Assembly: GCA_030220185.1 (NCBI GenBank)
Contig: JASPKZ010004203.1
Coordinates: 51,001 to 115,000 of the forward strand
DNA from: Diploptera punctata
Taxonomy: Eukaryota; Arthropoda; Insecta; Blattodea; Blaberidae
DNA: 64,000 bases
Direction: 5' to 3'
The position numbers were made by a program, and so were the translations under genes. The notes below the pieces were generated by a model. The model was not told the DNA's origin, ran no database searches, and saw nothing but the letters and a program-made list of their open reading frames with translations. Positions 1-9,550 of this stretch are shown in pieces. The stretch's first letter is position 1. Every line of letters begins with the position of its first letter.

Positions 1-1150
1 TTGTCTTCCATACATATCATGTTCTACTGAGCTTATAAATTTATCCCATGACTCCTGATGGGCTTTTCTTATAATGCTTTTAGCAATTCTCCTTTTCATT
101 TTATATTCTTCGTAAGATTCTTCTGTTTTCAGTCGTAAGTATGTATGATATGCTTTTTGTTTTTTATTCACTGCATTTTGTATATTCGCATTCCAAGTTT
201 TCAAGCCCTTCCTATTTCTTATTCTATTTTTCTTTCCTAATATCTCATTTGCTGTTTTATGTATTACATTTGATATATTTTCCCATTCAATATTTATATC
301 TTCTGACGTCGCTATCTCTGATATATATTTATTCATTCTGCTTTCATAATGTTGTCTAATACTTTGATCTTGTAATAAATATACTTTATATACTTCTTTC
401 TTGGTTTCTTTTGTTCTTTATGTTATTTTTCCGCCATTTAGCTATTATGTTTATTTTACTTATCACGAGATAGTGATCAGAGTATATATCGCTGCCTCTA
501 TGTACTCTCACAATCTGTTACCAAGGCTCCAAGCTTGTTGTTTACGATTAAATAGTCAATTATTGATCTTGAGTTATACCTACTTCTTGCATATTTATGT
601 ATGTCCTTTTTTTCGGAAATAGGTATTCATTATTTTTAATTGGTTATAGGTTGAAAACTGTCTCAATCCTGTCCATTATCATTTATTGTTGTTTCTCCAT
701 TATATCCTTTTGCATTAGGTATAGGGACATTGCCTACTCTGGCATTTAAGTTTCCACTTATTATTAGATGATGATCTTTTGTATATTTATCAACTAATGT
801 TTATATAGTGTTTTATAATATTTTTTGTTTCTTCTTTCTTACCTTCCTCTGGGGCATACACAGCAATTATCGTCATATATCCTCTTTCAATTTTAAATCT
901 GGCTATCAGGATTCTTTCATTTATAAACTCATAGCTATTCAATTTGTTCTTCCATTTTCATCTATTAAAATTGCTACTCCACACTGCGCTCTTGTCTGTT
1001 CTACTCCGCTATACAGCATAGTATAGTGTCTTAAGTCCTTTGTTCCTTTTAGTTTATTTTTTGTTTCTGTTATTGTTGCTATATTTATTTCTTTTTTCTT
1101 TAATTCTCTTTCTAATTCTTCTTCTTTTGTATTTATTCCCCTTACGTTCC
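1..1150 (-). pseudogene. LINE (LINE-R type) APE endonuclease domain, decayed, cut by window edge
   Basis: Read on the minus strand this is the N-terminal part of a non-LTR retrotransposon ORF2. In order: an ITETKNKLKG segment and YSGVEQ...GVAILI near 1120-960, an IISGNLNARVGN block near 780-735 (the endonuclease D-N-A motif), and RGSDIYSDHYLVISKI near 500-440 (the S-D-H motif). A basic linker follows down to position 1, and the reverse transcriptase would lie outside the window. Stop codons and frameshifts, for example near 955, show it is dead. In this family the enzyme nicks target DNA for target-primed reverse transcription. The motifs resemble the upstream part expected for the intact-looking element at 45609-46769, but the copies do not overlap. 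Confidence 0.8.
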
Positions 1151-1498
1151 TAATTTCAAAATGTCCTTTATTCCAAATCGTATCCTTTTATCTTGCTTGG
1201 GTCGGTTCCTTTTATGACAATCCGGCTGATTTCCATGAAGTATCTCAGTAAGATGAATGTCTCCTGGAAGCGTTACGAGCGCTTCGCAGGACAAGGATGG
1301 AGGAAGGGTTGCTTCCTCTGAGCCTCCAAACATGCTCCTCTGGGTATCCACCCCCCAAAAGAGGGCTGCTTCTTCCGCTCTTCAAGCCCTACAAGTTTAG
1401 CTGTGATATTCCTTGTCGCCCTGTTGACCGTTGAAGATTTGACGAAGATTTGGCCGCCCAATATGGATACAGACGCCATTCCCTCGTTGTGAGCTATA
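1150..1498 (-). other. Probable 5' flank of the LINE endonuclease region
   Basis: This stretch lies upstream (minus strand) of the endonuclease and is less AT-rich than its surroundings. Two overlapping short frames are open (about 69 codons each) but I recognise no domain. It may be the 5' region of the same LINE, or separate DNA. No promoter element is evident. Confidence 0.3.
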
Positions 1499-1791
1499 CA
1501 ATTATAAAATTGTCATCTTATAAGTCCGTTTCCTAAACCTTGTAAATATTTATTCTCTGTAGGCCTTTGGGGATTGGTCCCTTCATCAGCAGAAGGAGCA
1601 GGAAATAGATCTGTATTTACTGACCCTGAATACAATACTGGTCAAACTGTACCAATACTGTATTCAGAATCAGTAAATACAGACTTATCTCCTGCTCCTT
1701 CTGCTGATGATAGGACTAATCTCGAAAGGCCTACAGAGATTAATACTTCACAAGTTTGAAGAGACGGACCTATAAGACAATTTTATAATTT
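1499..1791. mobile_element. Palindromic (foldback) element, about 290 bp
   Basis: The two halves are inverted copies. The left arm runs from ATTATAAAATTGTC through TCTGTAGGCC to about 1645; the right arm returns through GGCCTACAGAGA to ACAATTTTATAATT. Arms are roughly 140 nt and about 85-90% identical, with only a short spacer (about 1645-1655). No coding potential. Long arms with almost no spacer are typical of foldback MITEs. The 61-codon open frame inside it is a by-product. Confidence 0.8.
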
Positions 1792-2424
1792 TAATTTTAT
1801 TTACAAACGTTTATACAATTTCATATATTTTGTTTCAATTTCATGCCAACAAGGCATGCAAAAATATCATCACAAAAAAAATTGTATAGTTTCATGACCT
1901 AAATATACTGTGTAAAACGCAAGGCCAGTGTTCATCGCCGGTATGAAGCAACGAGTGAAAAAAAAAATATATATATATCTACAATTTTTTGTAAAACATA
2001 TGTTTGGGACGTAATCTCTGTAAGGAATTTTGTTACATTTACCAGGAACAATACTTAAAATGCTCGCACTATGGAGACAGCATGATGCGAGTAGACTGTA
2101 CAATGTGGGAAGAAAGAGTGAATGCAGACATTTGAATTGCACGTGAAGTTACTGATTTGTTTACAACCTTCTCATTCAAATTGAAGTCGGTTCCACCGCC
2201 CTCTCGTAAAGTTTTACAGACTTTCGTAAACATTGGCATCTCCCCAGGCAAGTACCAGTTTAAAACAAAAGGATCTTAACGTATGAGTTTATTCCTCACA
2301 AATCTGAGTCATTCAGCTTAGATTGTTGACACACTTAAAGGTCTATACAATATCTAATGATTCCTTCATGGCAGTGTCGGAGTACAAACCTCATTATGGT
2401 ATATATACTCTGTAAATAAAAAAA
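1792..2424. other. AT-rich DNA, nothing recognised
   Basis: No transposon protein motif, tRNA-like box or tandem repeat was found apart from a short A/T microsatellite near 1958-1978. Open frames here are short and featureless. Confidence 0.5.
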
Positions 2425-2758
2425 TGTCCTCAACTTGTGTCCAACCCAGGGTCGGGTCGAGGGATGAGATGAGATGAAGCCCCTTATATAGAGGTCTGTG
2501 AATGACAAGGGTGCCGGCCGACCACGCCTGACGCACCATCACAGGGGCAGATGAACGAAATGAAACGAAATGGATGAGAAAATTACGAAAAAATGGTGGA
2601 ATGATATTGTGGCAGGGGTAAACAGGAGAAATCCGGAGAAACCCCTGCCCAAGCTCCGTTTCGTCCACCATGAAACCCACATAGAATGACCGATACTCGA
2701 TCTCGGGACCCCAGCGGTGAGAGGCGAGCGTCTAACCTCTTGCGCCACGGAGCCGCCT
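2425..2758 (-). mobile_element. tRNA-derived SINE
   Basis: On the minus strand the head reads GGCTCCGTGGCGCAAGAGGT, a good RNA polymerase III box A context, followed about 40 nt on by CCCGAGATCGAGTATCGG, a decayed box B. A roughly 260-bp body follows toward 2425. This is the layout of a tRNA-related SINE. It is the only copy of this subtype noticed in the window. Confidence 0.7.
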
Positions 2759-2818
2759 TACACTTCGTAACTATTAATGATTTATTATGTAATGATGATA
2801 GTGGTGATACTACTACTA

Positions 2819-2866
2819 GAACTAATAATAATAATAATAAATAATAATAATAATAATAATAATGAC
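2819..2866. repeat. (AAT)n microsatellite
   Basis: Imperfect run of AAT triplets with one extra A. Other AAT runs occur at 3153-3207 and 7699-7757. Confidence 0.95.
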
Positions 2867-3090
2867 TGTCTTTGTGGTGTAAAGGTTGGTCCTATTAGCA
2901 TATATGGGGTATCGGGTTCGATTACCAGTCATCCATAGAAGTTTTTCTTTGTCTACAAAGCCTGGAAGAGATTAACTCAGACTCAAGATGAAAAATATGT
3001 TGCTATTTGATCTGATAAATAGTGAAATCTGTTAATATAACTGAAATTATAGTTTATAGATTGCGTCACGCTAATCACATGACTCCCATT
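2867..3090 (+). mobile_element. tRNA-derived SINE, degraded
   Basis: A tRNA-like head (TGTGGTGTAAAGGTTGG as box A, GGGTTCGATTACC as box B) lies at about 2870-2930, directly after an AAT microsatellite. The tail ends in GCGTCACGCTAATCA, which also ends the neighbouring copy at about 3846-3860, so the two share a 3' body. Confidence 0.6.
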
Positions 3091-3152
3091 ATTGTCATCT
3101 GCTTGCATTGGCAGGAACCAGTGCACCCTCCTGACTTTTGCCACGGATATAT

Positions 3153-3153
3153 T

Positions 3154-3207
<54 letters not shown>
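3153..3207. repeat. (AAT)n microsatellite
   Basis: About 17 consecutive ATA/AAT triplets. It creates a poly-isoleucine run in one frame, which is not a protein signal. Confidence 0.97.
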
Positions 3208-3344
3208 CCAAGTTCAAGTAACTCTTCATCTTTATCAATATCACCTTTAAAAATTAAACTATTAAATAGGAATGACTCATAATTCTAAATGTTGTAACCT
3301 ACTTTTTCTAATCTTGCGAAAAACTGTATTTCTTATATTTGATA

Positions 3345-3600
3345 CCGTGACCAGCCTCATGGGCTAGTTCATGAGGTCCCGGGCTCGATTCCCGGTCAGA
3401 CCATAGGAATGTAGGTTAAGTTTAGGTTAAGAACTCTCCTGGTGCTTCATTATCATTTATCGCCCATCATATCATTGGGATAACTAACTCCGCCTTCCGG
3501 GTGTCCCAACCTAAGAAATGAATTACAATTCCGCCAATGCCAGGGGAGAAAACCAAAAATGTCATAAAAGACAACCTGGTGGCATTAGACAAAAAAAATG
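3345..3600 (+). mobile_element. SINE-A (tRNA-derived)
   Basis: The head carries CCGGGCTCGATTCCCGGTC (box B). The body has the family markers AGAACTCTCCTGG, CATTATCATTTATC and CAACCTAAGAAATG, and the end is CTGGTGGCATTAGA. Matching copies lie at 13002-13128, 24181-24498, 25558-26140 and 55846-56095. The box A region is partly lost. Such elements are transcribed by RNA polymerase III and moved by LINE machinery. Confidence 0.85.
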
Positions 3601-3608
3601 TGTTACCT

Positions 3609-3860
3609 AGTCTACTGCCGTGGTCTTGAGGTAGCGTGCTGCCTCGTCACGCAGCGGCTCGGGTTCGATTCCCGGTCGGGACAAGATTCCAGGATGAGTT
3701 CTTTTCGGGGTTTTTCCTCACTTGTAAATAAATGTCAAGAAACTTCAGGACAACTCTGAGTCGTGAAGACAACTGACTTGTTAGTTGACGTGAGAAGTAG
3801 TGAAAACCTATTAAGAAAACTGAAACAAAGGTTGAGAAACTACGTCACGCTAATCAAATT
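3609..3860 (+). mobile_element. SINE-B (tRNA-derived), 3' half divergent
   Basis: The head is TGCCGTGGTCTTGAGGTAGC then GGGTTCGATTCCCGGTCGGG, a clear A-box/B-box pair, followed by the family body GTTTTTCCTCACTTGTAA and AATGTCAAGAAACTTC. Beyond about 3750 it leaves the common SINE-B body and ends in CGTCACGCTAATCA, shared with the element at 2867-3090. Other SINE-B copies are listed at 9551, 11755, 13146, 18472, 40632 and 55688. Confidence 0.8.
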
Positions 3861-4876
3861 ATGTCTTGTACTTTCATTTGCTGTAGCTATTTCAATCGGT
3901 CTTGGATCTCCGGAGTTGTCGCGCTATGAATGAATATAAATCCGAGATAATACTGGTAATAACTGGGAAATAAATGTAGACTAGCGTACATTGAAAGTGA
4001 CTATACTTGGTATTGGATTTCCATACCGCAGCTGGAGTTCCCCCACCCCTTCTCTTGTCGGATAATTGGTGCGCAGTCACACAAACGATTTCGCGGCTTA
4101 TTGAAAATTGAGGAGGCTTAGCAAATTCTTTTATACAGGAGAGCAATCACTTCTGTTCCCCAGTGTCTCTCGCCCCGCATTTTGAAATCAACTATTCCCC
4201 ACCTTTTACAATATCAAGGAGCTTTTCGGACATTAGCGCGCTTGCTAATTGATAGGAATCATGAAAATTGTATATTACGATGCGAAGTTGGGAAATTGTT
4301 TTTACAGAATCGAGAAAAATGTTTAAAAACCGAGCGATAGCCAGGTTTTTAATTTCCGAGATTCTGTAAAACACTTCACAAACTTGCGTTGTAAATTATT
4401 TTTTGCGCGATGGTGTTTTCAAAATAATAAATAACAGTAAAATAATAACATCTTCGTTGGAAATATTTGCGTTCATATTAAACAATTGACTAATGTTAAC
4501 AGTGTAGGCAATCTTGATTAGATGAAACAACAGGTGGCCGTGAGACCAATTAGTGATAAAATAACAGGAGGCCGTGAGACCAATTAGTGATAAAATGGCA
4601 GCAAGTACGTATTTATTGTTTTATATTGTTTCAAATAAAGTTCAGTTCATTTAAAATGCTGAATTGTTTCGTATAATTTACCTTTTGGATATATTTTGTG
4701 TATCAATTGTAGGCAGTATACAAACTGTAGAGGGCAGTGGTTTTACGTCCCACACGCGTGTTTGTAATATGTAATATTACAGTATAGTTGTTTGGTTGGC
4801 AACTCCGAAATGTAGGAAGTTGAACTTTCATTGATGTAAGTACGACAAAACGCACAACCGCGCAAAAAATATATTT
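3861..4876. other. Unannotated DNA
   Basis: No family was recognised. Short frames at 3892-4146 and 4192-4374 (minus) show no motif. The only structure seen is the tandem duplication at 4529-4596. Confidence 0.5.
4529..4596. repeat. Tandem duplication, 2 x 34 bp
   Basis: AACAGGTGGCCGTGAGACCA... is repeated immediately as AACAGGAGGCCGTGAGACCA... The 34-bp units differ at one base, so the duplication is recent. Confidence 0.93.
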
Positions 4877-4935
4877 TGTACTTTGATTCATGTATTTTAT
4901 GTCTTTCGGGCTAAATGGCCGTGGTCTGGTTTTAT

Positions 4936-4980
4936 TAAAACTCGACGTTTCGTCTACTACTGCGGTAGACATCCTCAGCA
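4936..4980 (-). ncRNA. Hammerhead-ribozyme-like core of the Penelope-like element
   Basis: On the minus strand: CTGAGGA (4978-4972, fits the CUGANGA core), a perfect 6-bp helix GTCTAC/GTAGAC (4970-4965 with 4957-4952) closing a 7-nt loop, then GAAAC (4951-4947). This order (core, helix II, GAAA) is the hammerhead signature, and Penelope-like elements are known to carry hammerheads in their terminal repeats. I could not draw helices I and III confidently, so activity is not claimed. Confidence 0.6.
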
Positions 4981-5138
4981 GATTCTGGGTGTTCTTTGAC
5001 TTCTTAACTCTTCAAATGTCGGCTGCAGACTGGTTGTGTGTTGGAAATCGTGTTCTATTTATAGTTGAGTATTGTGTGGTGATGTTTTATAAACAGTCCG
5101 TTACTTTGGAGCTATTTTTCTGATTGGTTGTCACTGGC

Positions 5139-5520
5139 TTAAATCATGGGTTTTATTCTCGTGTTATATAATGCCGGAATCCAAATTTTATTAATCTTTA
5201 TAGTTTCTTCTTTTTTGTTAAAGGAATTTTTGTGTTTGTAAATTTCAATAGCCTCTCTGTGAAGTCTGGTATAGTAATGTTGTGTTTTGGACAAAACTTG
5301 TGTTTCTTCAAATTTTATGGCATGTTCTTTGTTATTCACTAAATGTTCTGCTACAGACGATTTTTCAGTTTGTTTCAACCGACAATTTCTCTTGTGTTCT
5401 CGTATTCTTGTACTTATCATCCGTTTTGTACTTCCTATGTACACTTCACCACAACTACGTGGAATACGATATATGCCAGCAGTGCTTAAAGGTTCTCGTT
5501 TATCATTGCTGGATTTAATG
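5139..5520 (-). pseudogene. GIY-YIG endonuclease domain of the Penelope-like element
   Basis: The frame contains GIYRIPRSCGEVYIGSTKR (about 5483-5427), with both halves of the GIY-YIG motif, followed by the conserved T-R-EHKRNCRL segment, SSVAEH, and the terminal LHREAIEIYKH plus FNKKEE. It ends in a stop at 5139. The frame is open from the SNDKREPL segment (about 5507) to the end, but is separated by a frameshift from the upstream linker. The enzyme nicks target DNA during element insertion. Confidence 0.85.
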
Positions 5521-5879
5521 TATTGCTAATTTTATGTGTAGGCTTGTAGATAGTCTGGATCTTATGTTTTTTTCAGAATTCGCCCTATTTTGTCTGTTAT
5601 AGATTTAACGTAAGGTAGAAAAACCTTACCTTTGATTTGTTCCTTAGTTCTGTTGTTAGTTCCATGTTTTTTTTAGGATTTACTGCACGGTTGAAATGAA
5701 TTTTACTATACCCGTTTTCTTGGAAGGCTGTTTTAAGATGATTAATTTCTTCTTGAAGGTACTTAATAAAACCAGACCACGGCCAATTAGCCCGAAAGAC
5801 ATAAAATACATGAATCAAAATACCTGCCGTGAAAGTCTACAATTTTACATACTCTGTACTCCTATACTGAATAGTTATT

Positions 5880-6477
5880 ATAAGATTACCAGTATTTGAG
5901 AATAAATTTATTACGAAAACTTTTTGCACCAAAGAAAATGAATGGAGGAATCTACGTAACAGTGACCTACAGGAAACAACATTAATGACAGTTAAGTCTC
6001 CTGGACTGCGATGTGCGAAACATGTGGTAGGAATACACTCATCCCTGTGAAAAACCAGATAAGTCCAAAATTGGTACAAGCAATATAGGTCGACATGTAT
6101 TTTTTTCCAGTGAACTTCCTCCCTTTTAGACTTATCTAAAACAATTAAGTTATCTATTATAAGGTGAAGAATTGACTTATATTGTGTGAAGCGACATAAA
6201 GAACAGTATCCATCAAACAATTTTAAAAAAATGAAAAAAATACTTATCTGGTTTATCCCAGGGATGAGTGTTAATAGAGTTTGAAAGTGAAGCTTGGAAA
6301 CAGCTTGTAGGAAAACCAGAGGAAAAACCTCCAGTAGGAAGGCCAAGAATGAGATGCAAAACATTCATCATGGTTTTTGGGAGCCAATTACACAGAGAGT
6401 CATTAGAAAACATTGACTTAGGGTAGAGATGTACGGAGAGCTTATGTCCGCGCGGCCATGAAACCTCCGGATTCGAT
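5880..6477 (+). pseudogene. LINE-T 3' end, decayed, interrupted by a MITE
   Basis: Matches the C-terminal end of the LINE-T protein (compare 42278-45533 minus): VFENKFITKTFCTKE-like segment at about 5895-5940, the RW-GHV region near 6005-6035, then, after a 230-bp insertion, AWKQLVGKPEEKPPVGRPRM-like sequence, and the terminal RAYVRAAMKPP around 6435-6470. The family ends in a TTAG-type tail. Frame disruptions throughout. Confidence 0.75.
6037..6270. mobile_element. MITE with about 28-bp terminal inverted repeats
   Basis: CACTCATCCCTGTGAAAAAC near 6037 pairs with GGTTTATCCCAGGGATGAGTG near 6270, extending to ACCAGATAAG / CTTATCTGGT. TA is present on the left flank and TTA on the right, compatible with a TA target as in Tc1/mariner elements. 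It splits the LINE-T fragment, so it is younger. No coding capacity. Confidence 0.75.
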
Positions 6478-6734
6478 ATTACTAGTTAGTTATTATGCGA
6501 TCAGCATCTATATCGATATGAATGTCATTTTGATTTATTTATGTACAAATTTACACACCTTTCTCCACATAAAATTATATTTTTCATTTTCCGCTCGTCA
6601 CTAAATATCAATTAGATATCGTGTAGTCCTTGTCCAATCATTTATGATCTTCTTTTCTTCATCAATGGACTGCCAGGTCATTTTTTTCTTTCATCTCCCA
6701 GACGGACACCATTTCATCATACCTGCAGGTAATG
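6478..6734. other. AT-rich spacer, nothing recognised
   Basis: Between the LINE-T end and the composite repeat. No motif seen. Confidence 0.5.
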
Positions 6735-6973
6735 TTCATTTTTACACACTTTATATTAGCTTGACCTGTATCTAGCTACCTATGTAACGGAATCTTTCAA
6801 CGCGATTTTCACCCACTTAGAAACATTGGATCGACTTGAAACTTTGTGTACTTGTAAAGAACCCGTGACAACACAATAATTTCATATTTTGTTTTTAAAA
6901 TCCTGGCCAGAATCATCAGAAAAAAATGTAAACTGGTATAATAGGTTGCGGACTTGTCGACTTTTTAGTCAAT

Positions 6974-7066
6974 CGTCGTAAGAGCTCAGTTGGTAGAGCG
7001 TTGTACTCTAGTGGTATATAATTTTAGTAATCCATAGGTCCCTGGTTCAAACCCGGCTCGGAGGAT
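6974..7066 (+). pseudogene. tRNA-Tyr-like sequence with intron, anticodon position reads CTA
   Basis: Contains the D-arm AGCTCAGTTGGTAGAGC, an anticodon region ACTCTAG followed by the intron-like TGGTATATAATTTTAGT, then AATCCATAGGTC and the T-arm CTGGTTCAAACCCGGC. This is the order of an intron-containing insect tRNA-Tyr gene. A functional tRNA-Tyr would read GTA; here the triplet is CTA. The acceptor strands do not pair, so it is a tRNA-derived block, not a working gene. Confidence 0.75.
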
Positions 7067-7162
7067 TTTTTTAGAAGGTATTACTTTTAGCTCATAGTAC
7101 AATAGTATCGAATTTAAAGATATTTACATTTTTATATTATTCTGTAAAATATTAAAAGTAAA

Positions 7163-7655
7163 AAATAAAAAATAAATAATAGTTTTAAAAAACTAAAATA
7201 ACACACTTTATTAGAAAACCGAACTAAAAAATGAAAAATAATTTTAATTTCCAACACGCTTGGGATAAAATTAAAGTGGTCAACAAAAAATCATCTCCTA
7301 ACACATATAGAATAAAACTAGAGTTATCAACAAAAAGAAAATAATTTTACCATCAAAAGCGTGGAGTGCTTTTTATGATTTTTACATTTTCTTCTTAGAG
7401 ACTTTACTTTTACCAATATATGTTTATTATCAAATATATTAATTTATATAGAGCACCCCACGCTTTTGATGGTAAAATTATTTTATTTTTGTTGATAACT
7501 CTAGTTTTATTCTATATGTGTTGGAGATGATTTTTTGTTGACTACCTTAATTTTATCCCAAGCGTGTTGGAAAGTAAAATTATTTTTTCATTTTTTAGTT
7601 CGATTTTCTAGTAAAGCGTGTTGTTTTAGTTTTTTTAAACTATTATTTATTGCAT
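7163..7655. repeat. Long imperfect palindrome, copy 1 (arms about 205 nt)
   Basis: The left arm (about 7163-7370) starts AGTTTTAAAAAACTAAAATA and passes CAACACGCTTGGGATAAA and CATCAAAAGCGTGG. The right arm (about 7450-7655) is its inverse, ending in TTTTAGTTTTTTTAAACTAT. The spacer is about 80 nt. Compared with copy 2 (14640-14985), the left arm has 72 extra nt (7270-7341) and the right arm 71 (7481-7551), in mirrored positions. Confidence 0.9.
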
Positions 7656-7697
7656 TCTTCTTATGTGTTCATACAATTTATATTGCTTGAAGCTGAC

Positions 7698-7698
<1 letters not shown>

Positions 7699-7733
<35 letters not shown>

Positions 7734-7757
7734 TAATAATAATAATGATAATGAATA
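7699..7757. repeat. (AAT)n microsatellite
   Basis: Interrupted run of ATA/AAT triplets just beyond the palindrome. Confidence 0.95.
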
Positions 7758-7759
7758 AT

Positions 7760-8750
7760 AATACATTCAAATCAATTCGTATGACAGCATTACTTCTGTG
7801 CAGTTCTTCAAATCGCCATCGTCTTCAAGTTCCCTGTCTGTTGCTCTCATAATTTCTGATATAATGAAGGATCAACATTTCGAATATTCATTGCTATCAC
7901 AATTGAAATTGTGTTAAATTGTTTCAAATAATAATAAAGCACTTTTTAAACCGTCTTCTTCAATTATAATATATTTTTATTTTTTAAAAACTCGCTGAAT
8001 TATTACATCATGAAGGCCTTTCAAAAATATGTTTCATCTTCGGCATGTTAATTGATACTGATATCGGCGTGTAATTTATATAATGGATTTAGGTATGTGG
8101 GTGTGTTCTTGTTTAGAATATTATAATATTTGCTTCTCTTAAAATGTCTATGGAATTTGAAAAAAAAAAAAAAAGTCTTGAAATTTCCATACTTGCTAAA
8201 ATATTTTTATTAATAAATGCCAGGAAAGTTATAAAACATTTTTTAAGTGAATGTCGGATTTATAACTGTCATGTGATGTTTTTAAAGGAATCTGTAAATG
8301 AAAGGGAAAAATGTGAGAGTAAGAAGGGTGGGCAGAATAATGAGATGGTGCGGTCAGTGTTTGCTCTTGACCGCTGGCAGATAGTGATACTGCTGCACGA
8401 TGTGTACACCCGCTATCTAAACTGCCGCACGCCCCCCCCCACCCTTACAAGTACAAGGAACGTACGAGCGTACAGGTAACATGTCCAGCTACATTCAATG
8501 TATGTTATATAACCACTTGTTTATTAATCTGATATTTAGATGAGTGTGATCAATGTGACGTGAATATACCTGCAAAATAAATAAATAATGGAAGAAAATA
8601 TATAGGTGATCGGAAGGACCGTAAAATATCTTTTACGTCATGGAATTAGGCCATATACCTGTTTACACATCAAGAGACCGTATCCATCCATCTACTTATG
8701 AGGCGCCCAATATTTCTTCTTCCTTTGGGTTGGTAGTGAAGCGAAATTTA
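7760..8750. other. Unannotated DNA with a 111-codon open frame
   Basis: The frame at 8144-8479 (+) begins in an A-run and ends past a C-run; low-complexity lysine content and no motif argue against a gene. A stretch near 8005-8045 (AGGCCTTTCAAAAATATGTTT, TTCATCTTCGGCAT) resembles part of repeat G at 27900-27960. Nothing else recognised. Confidence 0.45.
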
Positions 8751-9116
8751 TGGGAGTATATTGGGTGTCGTTTTTAAATGTTGAAGCTAATTAGATCTTC
8801 AGTTTTGGATTTTTTCTATGACATTGCAGATGTTTAATTTGGTTTTTATTTGTTCATTATATTTCTTAACCAACCACATATAACCTGCTACTGAAAGTAA
8901 GAATTTCATTACAGAGACTTCTAATTCCCTTTTATCTGATCTTTTAAGTGTCCAGTTTTCACAAGCATATGTTGACATAGATACTGCCATTGTTTTATAG
9001 AATTTGAATTGTGTGATATTTAATGTTTTGTTTTTTAGAGTTCTGCTTGTTGTTCTGCACTTATTATAAAATTTATTGAATTTTAAGTTTGTATAATTAT
9101 TTTTGCTGTAAGATAT

Positions 9117-9290
9117 GTAATGGAATGCAGAAGATGGAACATGATTCTGAATGGTCTTCGTAGTTTTAACTACTAGACGAAGTTTCTTGAAGATAAATTT
9201 AATTTAGTTGAGGACGACTGTTTTATCAGATACTTATTTTAATATTTTAACATTTTGTTACATAACCTCAATGTTTTACAATTAACATTA
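9117..9290 (-). repeat. Repeat G, inverted copy
   Basis: Matches 27780-27960 in reverse complement: GAAGATGGAACATG, TAGTTTTAACTA, GACGAAGTTT, TTTAGTTGAGGACGA, TACTTATTTTAATATTTTAA and CATAACCTCAA occur in the same order. It sits between two stretches of LINE coding sequence that would otherwise join, so it is an insertion. Confidence 0.65.
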
Positions 9291-9550
9291 TACCTTTAGT
9301 AGTTGAAATTGTTTACTTGTTCTATTAAAGTATTATTGATCATTATTTTGCATCGTCTATGATTTAATTCTTCGAAAGCCATTACTTTTTTTTGCGATAT
9401 GGGCTTATTGTATATACTTATTACTTCATTAGTATATGGATAGCTATTTGTAACTCGTCCTCTGTATTACTAAAAGATAACCTTATCTGCGAAAAGTATA
9501 GTGTTCAAGGCTTGGTCATTTATTTTAAACTGGTTGTTTAATTGTTCTTG

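Larger units (their letters stand above)
4877..5823 (-). mobile_element. Penelope-like element, 5' truncated, with inverted end block
   Basis: The minus strand encodes the C-terminal end of a Penelope-like retroelement: remnants of the reverse transcriptase/linker (YLQEEINHLKTAFQENGYSK, about 5765-5700), then a GIY-YIG endonuclease. A block of about 60 nt starting TTAATAAAACCAGACCACGG stands at the 3' end (4938 down to 4878) and again, inverted, at the 5' end (5763-5823), with 2-3 mismatches. Reverse transcriptase catalytic motifs are missing. Frameshifts near 5520 and 5600 make it non-functional. Penelope-like elements commonly carry odd terminal arrangements with inverted extensions. Confidence 0.85.
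6735..7660 (+). mobile_element. Composite repeat copy 1: shared leader + tRNA-Tyr-like block + long palindrome
   Basis: The same order of parts recurs at 14043-14985: a leader beginning CACTTTATATTAGCTTGACC, TGTAACGGAATCTTTCAACG and CTTGAAACTTTGTGTACTTG, a tRNA-Tyr-like block, a short linker (TTACTTTTAGCTCATA), and a palindrome. No open frame in either copy. Because the whole arrangement is shared, it moves or duplicates as one unit. I do not recognise it as a named family. Confidence 0.75.

Noticed and set aside
3022..3282. Protein with a poly-isoleucine run
   Set aside because: Produced by an (AAT)n microsatellite.
6974..7066. Functional tRNA-Tyr gene
   Set aside because: D-arm, intron and T-arm look right, but the acceptor strands do not pair, the T-stem has a mismatch, and the block is part of a dispersed repeat.
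8144..8479. 111-codon plus frame
   Set aside because: Starts in an A-run, passes a C-run, no domain, lysine-rich from base composition.
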